A stretch of DNA of 64,000 nt, taken from positions 1 through 64,000 of the forward strand of contig JAFZTS010000027.1 in the NCBI GenBank assembly GCA_017618715.1. Direction: 5' to 3'. Source of the stretch: Bacteroidales bacterium (GTDB taxonomy: Bacteria > Bacteroidota > Bacteroidia > Bacteroidales > UBA3663). The notes under the pieces were generated by a model. The model did not search any database. It saw nothing but the letters and a program-made list of their open reading frames with translations, and was not told the origin of the DNA. Position 1 is the first letter of the stretch; each line of letters begins with the position of its first letter. Both the position numbers and the translations under genes were made by a program. This document shows positions 6,399 to 15,023 of the stretch, piece by piece.

Positions 6399-8957
6399 AT
6401 GAGACGACTATTTTGCATGATGGCCTGTTTCGTTGTTTATTTCACAATCCAGGCCCAGCGCATTACGCGCGAATTTAATAATGTGCCTCTCGACCAGGCT
6501 TTGCGTCAACTGAATGACGAGCAGTCGAACTATACAATCAACTTCCTGTTTAATGATCTGGAGGACTTCCGTGTCACGACCAGCATCGAGGGCAAGACCT
6601 TGCCGGAGGCCATCCGCCAAATGATCGGATTCTATCCCATCCGAATGACCGTAAACCGTGAGGATCATGAGATCTATGTGGAATGTGTGCAGAAATCCAA
6701 TCGGCATCTCACAGGCGTCGTCACCGACGAGAATAACGAGCCCTTGGCTTTGGCCAACATCGCTGTGCTCAATCCCCAGGATTCCACCCTGCTTAACGGA
6801 GGTGTTTCGAACGAGAGTGGTATCTTCGTCATACCGATCGACCAGAAGGAAGTTGTCGTCCGCATCACCTACATTGGTTACAAAACCATTTGGCAGACTT
6901 GCACAGAGGAGGATATGGGGACCATAAGTCTGCAACCCGAACCCCACACGATCGGTAATGTTTCGGTGAAGGGCACGATGCCGCAATACAAGATGACAAC
7001 GGGCGGCGTGACGGTAGAGGTGGAGCACTCGATCCTGCATGACGTGGGGACAGCCGACGACCTGCTTTCAATGCTTCCGTTGGTACAGGGACGCGATGGC
7101 GAATTCACCGTCCTGGCAAAAGGCGAACCGGAGATCTACATCAACAACAAGAAGGTGAACGACACCAAAGAGCTGAAACAGCTCAAGTCAGTCGACATCA
7201 AGAATGTCGATGTCATCACTGCCCCAGGTGCGCAATACAATGCCGAGGTGAATGCCGTGATTCGCATCAAGACGCTCAAGACTCAGGGCGATGGCTTCAG
7301 CGTGCAGGCATATAGCGAGACTACGCGCAACAACAAGTGGAGCAACTACGACGACTTGACACTGAAGTACCGTACGGGCGGATTGGAAGCCTTTGCAAAC
7401 GTGGCGTTCGACTACGGCCACTACAGCAATGACGAGGACATCGATCAGGAGTTGCACATCAAAAAGGATGTGTTCGATGTTAAGGCATTTATACCCGTGA
7501 GGAGTGTCTGGACGGAGCTGCAGTACAAGGCAGGCTTGAGCTACGATTTCAATGCAGATCATTCCGTCGGATTGAGTTTCTCATCGAAAAAGAATCTTTC
7601 GAACCAGTTCAAGACCGATATGACGCAGCACTATCTGAAAAACGGTGCATTCTATGGCGACGTCAACCTGTTGACGGATATCGAGGAGCTCGATAAACCC
7701 GTGTGGGAACTGAACACCTATTATGTCGGAAAGGCGGGGAAGCTGGGCATCGACCTGAATGCTACTTTGCTGCGACGCGAATCGGAGAACGATCTCGACC
7801 AGATGGAGTATAGTGTGGAGATGGGTAATCGCCCTATCACCACGATTAGCAAGGAGAAAAATACGATGGCGGCAGGGAAACTGGTGCTGACCTATCCCAT
7901 CTGGAAAGGCATGTTGACTGTGGGTTCGGAGGCTACTTCAACCCAGAGCCACGGCAACAACTTCAACAAGGAGAACATCATTCCTGAGGCTGACAACGAG
8001 ATGAAGGAAAAGAACATTGCGGGCTTTGCCGGATATGAGATGCAGTTGGGACAATGGTACGTGAATGCAGGATTGCGCTATGAGCATGTGGCTGCCGACT
8101 ATAGTTCGTTCGGCGAATGGCAGGCTGAGCCCAGTCGCACCTACAACGACTGGTTCCCGAACCTCTCGGCCGCGTGGCATAAGGACAAATGGGGCGCACA
8201 GTTGAGCTATAGCAAGCGCATCACCCGTCCGCCTTATGGACTGTTGAGCTCCGTGATTGTCTATGACAGCCGTATGTTCTATGAGGGAGGTAATCCGCTG
8301 CTTCGTCCTTCGGTTCGCCAGAGCATCGACTTCAACCTGACCTATTCGTGGCTGAACTTTGTGACAGGCTTCACACGCGAGAAAGACTTCTTTACCCACA
8401 TCGTCAAGGTGTATGACGAGGAGAAGGAGATTGGCATCTTCCAGACGGTGAACTTCGATCATCAGGATCGTGTCTATGCCACCCTCGTGGCTTCGCCCAA
8501 GTTCGGGTTCTGGCAGCCCACTGTCACGCTGCACTACTATCAGCAGATGTTCGATGCCGAGGCTTATGGAGCACCGAAGAAGTTGAACAAGCCCGAGTTT
8601 TCGGCAGGTCTGCAAAGCTGGTTCCTCATGGGCGCGACGGCAAAGGCCTTGATTGACGTCGGCTATTCGGGCAGCAATCACTGGGGAATGATGTATCGCG
8701 GCAGCAACTTCATGGTGAATGCCCGTATTCAGAAGAGTTTCTGGCAGGAACGGTTATCGTGCACGCTCTACGCCAACGACATCTTCCGCACCGCCAGGAC
8801 CAAGGCAACCACCTACTATGACATCGGAAAGACGGTGCAGGATGTATATCAATACACGCAAAAAGTGGGCATCACCCTGACGTACAATTTCAACGTAACA
8901 CGTTCGAAGTATAGGGGAACGGGTGCAGGAAACGAGGAGAAGAGCCGACTTCAATGA
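6399..8957 (+). CDS. Outer-membrane beta-barrel receptor with N-terminal STN and carboxypeptidase-like domain
   Basis: The protein has 852 residues. After a signal peptide (MRRLFCMMACFVVYFTIQAQ) come an STN signalling domain at about 22-95 (FNNVPLDQALRQLNDEQSNY), a carboxypeptidase-regulatory-like beta sandwich at about 104-185 (LTGVVTDENNEPLALANIAV), a plug-like part, and a large C-terminal barrel of the outer-membrane protein beta-barrel family. The plug is divergent from SusC proteins and no SusD gene follows. With the two preceding genes it forms a sigma/anti-sigma/receptor signalling operon: the STN domain is expected to touch the anti-sigma protein in the periplasm. The ligand is unknown. 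A terminator follows directly. Confidence 0.88.
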   Translation: MRRLFCMMACFVVYFTIQAQRITREFNNVPLDQALRQLNDEQSNYTINFLFNDLEDFRVTTSIEGKTLPEAIRQMIGFYPIRMTVNREDHEIYVECVQKSNRHLTGVVTDENNEPLALANIAVLNPQDSTLLNGGVSNESGIFVIPIDQKEVVVRITYIGYKTIWQTCTEEDMGTISLQPEPHTIGNVSVKGTMPQYKMTTGGVTVEVEHSILHDVGTADDLLSMLPLVQGRDGEFTVLAKGEPEIYINNKKVNDTKELKQLKSVDIKNVDVITAPGAQYNAEVNAVIRIKTLKTQGDGFSVQAYSETTRNNKWSNYDDLTLKYRTGGLEAFANVAFDYGHYSNDEDIDQELHIKKDVFDVKAFIPVRSVWTELQYKAGLSYDFNADHSVGLSFSSKKNLSNQFKTDMTQHYLKNGAFYGDVNLLTDIEELDKPVWELNTYYVGKAGKLGIDLNATLLRRESENDLDQMEYSVEMGNRPITTISKEKNTMAAGKLVLTYPIWKGMLTVGSEATSTQSHGNNFNKENIIPEADNEMKEKNIAGFAGYEMQLGQWYVNAGLRYEHVAADYSSFGEWQAEPSRTYNDWFPNLSAAWHKDKWGAQLSYSKRITRPPYGLLSSVIVYDSRMFYEGGNPLLRPSVRQSIDFNLTYSWLNFVTGFTREKDFFTHIVKVYDEEKEIGIFQTVNFDHQDRVYATLVASPKFGFWQPTVTLHYYQQMFDAEAYGAPKKLNKPEFSAGLQSWFLMGATAKALIDVGYSGSNHWGMMYRGSNFMVNARIQKSFWQERLSCTLYANDIFRTARTKATTYYDIGKTVQDVYQYTQKVGITLTYNFNVTRSKYRGTGAGNEEKSRLQ

Positions 8958-8960
8958 GAA

Positions 8961-8998
8961 AAAATCAGCGGAAAAGTCACCTTTCCGCTGATTTTTTT
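8961..8998 (+). terminator. Intrinsic terminator of the sigma/receptor operon
   Basis: A 12-bp perfect stem, AATCAGCGGAAA with TTTCCGCTGATT, and a 7-nt loop are followed by a T run. The flanking A and T tracts make it able to act in both directions, but the upstream operon is the natural user. Confidence 0.88.
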
Positions 8999-9063
8999 GG
9001 CGTTTTGGTTTTTTCTTTTTATATTTGCGGCGTGATTAGAACACGAATTATCATGTAATTATC

Positions 9064-10650
9064 ATGAATATGAAAAGCATTTATGTACTGATGTCTATGT
9101 TTTCGGTGGGTATGCTTGCTACGGCGCAAGAAGTGAGTGTGGCACGGTTCCAAGGGGATCGGCAGTGTGCGGTGAGTCTGCCGTTCGACGATGGCGTGCA
9201 GGAAGATTATACGCTCATTGCCCCACATTTGGACCGATATGCGTTGAAGGCGACGTTTGCCATCAACGCAAGTGTGCTTGGCGACCTGGATGACCATTAT
9301 TCTCCGCGTATGACGTGGGAGGAATGTCGCTCGTTGGTGCGTTCGGGCCATGAGTTGAGCAATCACTCGTGGTCGCATCCCCATCTGACGGAATTGGACG
9401 ACGATTCGTTGCACATGGAGATTGCCCGGAACGATTCGGCCATAGAAAAGGAGACGGGGAAGCGTCCTGTCACGTTCATCTATCCGTATAATGCCGTGGA
9501 TGACCGCGTGAGAGCGGCCACCTTGGAGGGCAGGATCTGCAATCGTGAGTATCAGTTCGGATTGGGACAGGCCAACTCACATCAGACGCGTGAGAGCGTC
9601 GGACAATGGCTCAGGGAACAGATTGACAAGGGAGCTTGGGGCGTAACGATGAGTCATGGCATCTATACGGCCTGGGACCGTTGGGAGGAGCCGTGGATCC
9701 TGTGGGACTTGTTCCGCGAACTGGCGTACAAGAGCGATACGATCTGGACAGAGACCTTTGCGAAAGTGGGTGCCTACGTGGCCGAACGCGATGCCGTTCG
9801 ACTTGATGTGGTGATGAAGAAAGGTATCATCACTGTGACGTCCTCGTTGAACTTGGATCCTGTGCTCTTTTCTGAGAAACTGACTTTGAAGGTGAGTGGT
9901 ATGCCCAAACCAGGGACGAAGGCGGCAAAAAAGATTTTCGGATATCGTGCAGTACAGGACGACAAGAACCTTCCATTGATTATGAAGGGCGACGACCTAT
10001 TGTGCGATTTCAATCCCTACGGCGGTCCCATCACCATCGAGCCAATAAAGACCGACCCCTTAGCTGGAAAGACCATCAACATCATCGGCGACAGCTATGT
10101 GCAGAACCACCTGCAATCATTTGAGAATGCCTGGCACTACAAGGTGGCTGCCAAGCACGGGATGACTTATAACAACTATGGTCGCAATGGTGGTGCCATC
10201 GCCTTCGACCGCACGAACCGCAACTTCGGCAAGGCGCTCTATGTGCGTTATGCCGATATGGTCGATGATGCCGACTATGTGCTTGTGGTGGCAGGTCATA
10301 ACGATGCGTACTTCGTGACCCAGAGCAAGGATTCGCTGGAAGCCTTCCTCAAACATCTCGACGAATTCTATACGGGATTGCGCAATAAATATCCGAATGC
10401 CAAGATTGCCGTCGTGTCGCCATGGAATCTGTCCTACGAAGGCTTCCCCGTTGTGATACGTGCCATCCAAGAGGCCTGCGAGCGTCATGGCTTCCCCTTC
10501 CTCAACGCTGCCACAACGAGCGGCATCGAGGTGGAGAATGAGGAGTTCCGTCGGCAGTATTTCCAGCACCCCCGCGATCGTGCCCATCTCAATCCCCAAG
10601 GACACGATCTGCTGGTGCCGTGGGGCGAGCAGTTCCTGATAAGCTTGTAG
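9064..10650 (+). CDS. Secreted two-domain carbohydrate esterase: polysaccharide deacetylase (CE4) fused to SGNH hydrolase
   Basis: The protein of 528 residues begins with a signal peptide (MNMKSIYVLMSMFSVGMLATAQ; ATG 9070 is an alternative start). Residues ~30-230 are a NodB-type deacetylase: D42-D43-G44 in the FDDG motif, and the metal histidines H101 and H105 in SNHSWSHPH. A linking beta segment follows. Residues ~335-528 are an SGNH hydrolase: nucleophile S344 in IIGDSYV, G and N of VVAGHND (N413), and the D505/H508 pair in DRAHLNPQGH. Both active sites look complete. It probably removes acetyl or other ester groups from a polysaccharide in the periplasm or outside. It stands alone between two terminators. 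Confidence 0.85.
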   Translation: MNMKSIYVLMSMFSVGMLATAQEVSVARFQGDRQCAVSLPFDDGVQEDYTLIAPHLDRYALKATFAINASVLGDLDDHYSPRMTWEECRSLVRSGHELSNHSWSHPHLTELDDDSLHMEIARNDSAIEKETGKRPVTFIYPYNAVDDRVRAATLEGRICNREYQFGLGQANSHQTRESVGQWLREQIDKGAWGVTMSHGIYTAWDRWEEPWILWDLFRELAYKSDTIWTETFAKVGAYVAERDAVRLDVVMKKGIITVTSSLNLDPVLFSEKLTLKVSGMPKPGTKAAKKIFGYRAVQDDKNLPLIMKGDDLLCDFNPYGGPITIEPIKTDPLAGKTINIIGDSYVQNHLQSFENAWHYKVAAKHGMTYNNYGRNGGAIAFDRTNRNFGKALYVRYADMVDDADYVLVVAGHNDAYFVTQSKDSLEAFLKHLDEFYTGLRNKYPNAKIAVVSPWNLSYEGFPVVIRAIQEACERHGFPFLNAATTSGIEVENEEFRRQYFQHPRDRAHLNPQGHDLLVPWGEQFLISL

Positions 10651-10668
10651 TATCGATTCCTTATATAT

Positions 10669-10703
10669 AAAAAAGTATCGTCCTCGTGGAACGATACTTT
10701 TTT
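10669..10703. terminator. Bidirectional intrinsic terminator
   Basis: AAAAAAGTATCGT and its partner ACGATACTTTTTT form a stem flanked by A and T tracts between two convergent genes (the esterase and the P-loop/CYTH protein). It can stop both transcripts. Confidence 0.88.
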
Positions 10704-10706
10704 ATG

Positions 10707-11816
10707 TTATTTGCGCAAAGCCAAATTGTAGTTGTAATAATTCATGTCGCCGGTAATGTCCTTGACGATGCGAAGGAACGGCGGTAGGCGGAGGTCTGCG
10801 TGCGATGCGATGCCTTTGGTTTCGAGGATCATCAGGCCTTCGTGCGGTGTCTCGTAGGTATCGAGTTCGAAGAACTGGCCGTTTAAGACGAAGCTCTTGC
10901 GTTGTTTGCTGATGGTGTGACGATAAGGGTCGGCCTGTAAGAGAAGAGTCTCGTAGAGTGCATTGGACACCTGACGCTCGGTGACGATTTCTTCGTTGGT
11001 CGAGATGCGGCGGCGTGTGGTGTGGATGTTAATGACGTGGCTACCCGATGTACGGCGACGGATGCGTACCTCAGAACCGGGTTCGGAAGAGAGATAAGTC
11101 TGCTGGATGTAGCTCTCGACACAGTCGGTCGGCAATTCGCCGATGAGTTCGACGATGTATTTGCGCTCTTCGACGATGGCTTGTGGCAAGCCAAGGACTG
11201 AGTTGATTTCGTAGAGCACGCGATTGAGTTTCTGTTCGAAGTCCTTGCGGTTGTCGATGACGCGATGATGGGGATGGCCTGTCCAGGCCTGAATGACCTT
11301 CTTGTCGAGTTCGCGTGCCAAGTTGAGCCCCGCTTCGTCGGCCTTCTCATAACGAGAGGCGTTGTTGGCCGTGGTGTAGAAGGTTTCAGCACCGTCGGCT
11401 GCAGAAACGAGGTGGAGCACGGCATCGTAACGACCGCCATGACGCAGATCATCGGCATTGGTGTGACAAGATGCACAAAGTTCTTCATACATCTCGGGCG
11501 AGATGTAGGCTGAGATATCAAGGGCTCCGCGGTCGCAGACGATGACACAGGGTTCGGTACACGTTTCGGCCAGACGACGCATCTTGTCCTCCATCTCCAG
11601 CTGGAGCTCGAGGATGATCTTCTCGCCCTCGTAGTAGAAATCGTGATTATTGGTCAGATAACTCCACCCTGAGGCAGTGACCATGGTGGGTATTTCGGGC
11701 ACAATGAATACCTTGTAGCCGAGATTGGACAAATACTCGTTGATGCGCACCAGTGCGGTGGTCTTTCCGGCACAGGGACCGCCTGTGAGGACAATTTGCT
11801 TGATATCTTTCTTCAT
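10707..11816 (-). CDS. P-loop nucleotide-binding protein with C-terminal CYTH-like domain
   Basis: The protein has 369 residues. The N-terminal half is an AAA_28/kinase-like P-loop domain: Walker A GGPCAGKTT near the N-terminus and CDRGALD as a Walker B-like strand near residue 100. The C-terminal half (after ~200) has CYTH triphosphate-tunnel character: a strand ending in ESYIQQTYLS, then EVRIRRR, and later charged strands (FELDTYET). Such two-part proteins exist in bacteria and protists, with unclear substrates. ATG 11816 is chosen because it gives a compact start before the P-loop strand (MKKDIKQIVLTGG); an ATG at 11840 is possible but lies inside a hairpin. It is the last gene of a long reverse-strand run. 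Confidence 0.8.
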   Translation of the reverse strand: MKKDIKQIVLTGGPCAGKTTALVRINEYLSNLGYKVFIVPEIPTMVTASGWSYLTNNHDFYYEGEKIILELQLEMEDKMRRLAETCTEPCVIVCDRGALDISAYISPEMYEELCASCHTNADDLRHGGRYDAVLHLVSAADGAETFYTTANNASRYEKADEAGLNLARELDKKVIQAWTGHPHHRVIDNRKDFEQKLNRVLYEINSVLGLPQAIVEERKYIVELIGELPTDCVESYIQQTYLSSEPGSEVRIRRRTSGSHVINIHTTRRRISTNEEIVTERQVSNALYETLLLQADPYRHTISKQRKSFVLNGQFFELDTYETPHEGLMILETKGIASHADLRLPPFLRIVKDITGDMNYYNYNLALRK

Positions 11817-11827
11817 AGTAAGGAAAT

Positions 11828-11851
11828 GCCCTGCCAGCAAAGTGGCAGGGC
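11828..11851 (-). terminator. Hairpin between aquaporin and P-loop/CYTH genes
   Basis: GCCCTGCCA / TGGCAGGGC is a perfect 9-bp GC-rich stem with a 6-nt loop. On the reverse strand it is followed by ATTTCC, a poor U tract, so it may be a weak terminator, an attenuator or an mRNA-stabilising 3' structure of the aquaporin message. Confidence 0.5.
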
Positions 11852-11867
11852 ATGGTTATAGTATTAT

Positions 11868-12542
11868 TTATTTGTCGTCGTCAGAGCCGATAAGCTTCCA
11901 GATGAATGCTGCGAGAGCGCCGCCTACGAATGGACCAACGATGAATACCCAGAGCTGGCTGAGAGCCTTGCCACCCTCGAAGAGAGCTGGGCCGATGGAG
12001 CGAGCGGGGTTCACAGAGGTGCCGGTGTAGTGAATGCCTACGAGGTGGATAAGTACGAGCGAGAGACCAATGGCAAGGCCGGCGAAGTTGCCAGCACCCT
12101 TTTTGGCATCGGTGGTGCCGAGTACTACGAGCACGAAGATGCAGGTGAGCACGATTTCGGCAATGAGACCATTGGTAACTGTGCCTGCGCAAGCGTTAGC
12201 ACCGGTCTTGGTACCCAAAGCGAGTTCGGGAGAAGTGGAAACCAAGAGATAGAGAACACATGAAGCGAGGATAGCACCGATGACTTGGAAAATCATGTAC
12301 ATGCCAGCGTCCTTGCCGGAGATACGGCCAGCACAGAGGCAACCCAGGGTGATAGCGGGGTTGATGTGGCAACCGGAGATGCCGCCAATGGTGTAGGCCA
12401 TAGCAACAACAGCAAGACCAAAGGCAAGGGCAGTACCGACTACGGATGCAGTGTCAATGCCACAGTTGAGGCTAACGGCGGTGCCGCAGCCGAGAAGGGT
12501 AAGCACGAATGTGCCGACCAATTCTGCAAAGTACTTTTTCAT
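11868..12542 (-). CDS. aqpZ: Aquaporin, MIP family channel
   Basis: The protein of 224 residues has six hydrophobic helices and both half-helix NPA signatures (HINPAIT, N61-A63; SVNPARS, N178-A180). The residues around the pores (G-C-H before the first NPA, R after the second) are those of water-selective AqpZ-type channels. It sits in the inner membrane. Length is normal for AqpZ. It lies 71 bp after the PBP1A gene on the same strand; that gap contains an AT-rich inverted repeat (ATAAATCA/TGATTTAT) that may separate the messages. Confidence 0.93.
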   Translation of the reverse strand: MKKYFAELVGTFVLTLLGCGTAVSLNCGIDTASVVGTALAFGLAVVAMAYTIGGISGCHINPAITLGCLCAGRISGKDAGMYMIFQVIGAILASCVLYLLVSTSPELALGTKTGANACAGTVTNGLIAEIVLTCIFVLVVLGTTDAKKGAGNFAGLAIGLSLVLIHLVGIHYTGTSVNPARSIGPALFEGGKALSQLWVFIVGPFVGGALAAFIWKLIGSDDDK

Positions 12543-12613
12543 AGAGCAGATTGTTGATTAATGGTTAATAATATGAATACTGTATAAATCACCGAAATGA
12601 TTTATGGGAAATG

Positions 12614-14974
12614 CTAATCGAAGAAGCTGCTATCAGCTTCGGGAGTCTCGTCGAATTGTTCATGCAAACCTTCGGTACTGCAGGGGTTGTAGTTTGAAGG
12701 ATAGTAGAACGTATCCGTGGAACTATACGGTAAAGATGGGTCGGCAAGCACGCGCTTGATGAACTGTGCCCAGATAGGCAGAGCCATAGATGCACCTTGG
12801 CCTTCAGCAGTGCGGTCGAAGTGAATGGTGCGCTCCTCTCCACCAACCCAAGTGCCGCCGATGAGACCGGGCGTGAAGGCCATGAACCAGCCGTCGGAGT
12901 TGTCGTTGGTTGTTCCGGTCTTGCCACCCATCGGTGCAGTAACCCCGTAGCGGGAACGGACACGTCCACCGGTGCCATGGTCAACTACATCACGAAGGAT
13001 AGGCAGCATCTTGTAATATGCTTCGGCCGAGAAGACTTCCTTGCGGACAGGAGTAAAATGATCCAATTCCATGCCGGAGTTGTCACAGATGGATACGACA
13101 TAGAGCGGCTGGCTGCGCATACCACGTCCGGGGAAGCCTGAGTATGCCGTTACCATCTCTTCGACAGAGATGTCGCATGAACCCAAACAGAGGGAAAGAA
13201 CAGGATCGAGGTGATTACGGACACCGGCCGAATGGAGGAAATCGACAAAGTGCTCGGGCGTCATGCGGCTCATCACTCGTGCAGAGATCCAGTTGTTGGA
13301 CATCATCAGGCCCCAACGCAGGGTAACCATTTCACCTACACGGCCCTTGCCACCATCGCGTGGCGTCCAGGGACGACCGATGGCATCGTAAAGCACGGGT
13401 TGTGTATTCAGCTCTTCGTCACAAGGAGTGCGGCCTTCTTCCATCGCCAAGGTGTAGAGCAAAGGCTTGATGGTAGAACCTACCTGTCGGCGACCCGCAG
13501 TGACCATGTCATACTGGAAGAACTCGAAGTCCGGACCACCTACGTACGCTTTCACATAGCCTAAGGTATCCATGCATAAGAAGCCGGCACGCAGGAACTG
13601 CTTCTGCCAACGAAGCGAATCCCAGGGGCTCATGATGGTGTCGATTTCCCCTTCCCAAGAGAAAAGTTTCATTTCGATAGGCGTTTGGAAAGCCTTCTCA
13701 ATCTCTTCCTTGGAGTATCCGCCTGACTTCATGGTGACGTAGCGCTCGGACTGTCGCATGGCGCGGGACAGTGAGTTCTTCACATCCTCTTCGGTCAGCT
13801 TGCGACTATAGGGCGCATTGGTCTGATTCTTCTTTTCCTTGTTGAAAGCAGGTTGCAGGTTGTCGCGAAGATGTTCGACAAGGGCATCTTCAGCATATTG
13901 CTGCATGTGGGAGTTGATACTGGTGTAGATACGCAGTCCATCGGTGGTGAGGTCATAGTGCGAGCCATCGGGTTTCTTGTTCTTGTTGCACCAACCATAG
14001 AGCGGGTTGGTTTCCCAAGCAAGGGAGTCGTCGTAGAACTGCTGTTCCTGCCAAGATGCATAACGTGAGCGATTTGGTTTGTTGGCACGCATGATCTTGC
14101 GAAGATACTCGCGCAGATAAGGGGCCAAGCCTTCCTTGTGGTCGGCCGAGTGGGCAAGCTTATAGTTGCCGTCTTTGTCAACTTGGGGAAGAAGAGGACG
14201 CTCCTTGTAGTCATTGTACTCGGCTTCGGACAGATAACCCGTCTTGAGCATCTGGTTGAGAACGACGGCACGGCGCTGTTTGGTTTTCTCGGGGCGGCGA
14301 ATAGGGTTGTAGAGCGAGGGATTCTGCAGCATGCCCACCAGCATGGCTGACTGATCGACGTCAAGTTCGGAGGGGAGTTTGTCGAAATAGATGCGGGCAG
14401 CCGAACGGATGCCGACAGCGTTGTAGCAGAAATCGAAATGGTTGAGATACATGTTGATGATCTCTTCCTTGGTGTAAAGCTTCTCAAGCTTGACCGCAAT
14501 GACCCATTCGATGGGTTTCTGCATGGCACGCTCCCAGATATTTTGTGCAACTTCTTTGGTATAAACCTGCTTGGCAAGCTGCTGGGTGATGGTGGAACCA
14601 CCACCTGCCGAACGCTGGTGAAGCAGGACGGTCTTGAATACTGCACGGAAGAGCGCCTTGATATCGATACCGGAATGATCCAAGAAACGTGCATCTTCGG
14701 TAGCTACGAGCGCATTGATCAGGTTGGGTGACAATTCGTTGTAGTTGATGAAGACACGGTTCTCCTTGGCACGACTGAAACGTCCAAGCTCAACGGAATC
14801 GGCCGAATATACGATGGTGGCATACTTGCTCTGCGGGTTCTCAAGTTCTTCGATGGAAGGCATTTCACCAATGTATCCGTTGGAGATGGCCCATAAGACA
14901 CCTCCTCCGACCAAAATGCCGAGGAAGAAGAGTCCCCAAAGTGCTAAACAGACGTATTTGGTTAATTTGAGCAT
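12614..14974 (-). CDS. mrcA: Penicillin-binding protein 1A, bifunctional transglycosylase/transpeptidase
   Basis: The protein has 786 residues. An N-terminal membrane helix (residues 8-31) is followed by a GT51 glycosyltransferase domain with catalytic E93 (EDARFLDHSGID) and GGSTITQQLAK, then a transpeptidase domain with nucleophile S500 and K503 (GSTIKP), an SNN motif and GKTGTT. It polymerises and cross-links peptidoglycan from the inner membrane. Length and motif order are standard for class A PBPs. The C-terminal tail is short and acidic. It lies 49 bp after the aminotransferase gene on the same strand. Confidence 0.95.
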   Translation of the reverse strand: MLKLTKYVCLALWGLFFLGILVGGGVLWAISNGYIGEMPSIEELENPQSKYATIVYSADSVELGRFSRAKENRVFINYNELSPNLINALVATEDARFLDHSGIDIKALFRAVFKTVLLHQRSAGGGSTITQQLAKQVYTKEVAQNIWERAMQKPIEWVIAVKLEKLYTKEEIINMYLNHFDFCYNAVGIRSAARIYFDKLPSELDVDQSAMLVGMLQNPSLYNPIRRPEKTKQRRAVVLNQMLKTGYLSEAEYNDYKERPLLPQVDKDGNYKLAHSADHKEGLAPYLREYLRKIMRANKPNRSRYASWQEQQFYDDSLAWETNPLYGWCNKNKKPDGSHYDLTTDGLRIYTSINSHMQQYAEDALVEHLRDNLQPAFNKEKKNQTNAPYSRKLTEEDVKNSLSRAMRQSERYVTMKSGGYSKEEIEKAFQTPIEMKLFSWEGEIDTIMSPWDSLRWQKQFLRAGFLCMDTLGYVKAYVGGPDFEFFQYDMVTAGRRQVGSTIKPLLYTLAMEEGRTPCDEELNTQPVLYDAIGRPWTPRDGGKGRVGEMVTLRWGLMMSNNWISARVMSRMTPEHFVDFLHSAGVRNHLDPVLSLCLGSCDISVEEMVTAYSGFPGRGMRSQPLYVVSICDNSGMELDHFTPVRKEVFSAEAYYKMLPILRDVVDHGTGGRVRSRYGVTAPMGGKTGTTNDNSDGWFMAFTPGLIGGTWVGGEERTIHFDRTAEGQGASMALPIWAQFIKRVLADPSLPYSSTDTFYYPSNYNPCSTEGLHEQFDETPEADSSFFD

Positions 14975-15023
14975 GTATTAATTTGTTTTACTGTTTTTTG
15001 TTACTTCAGAAAGACGATGTTTC

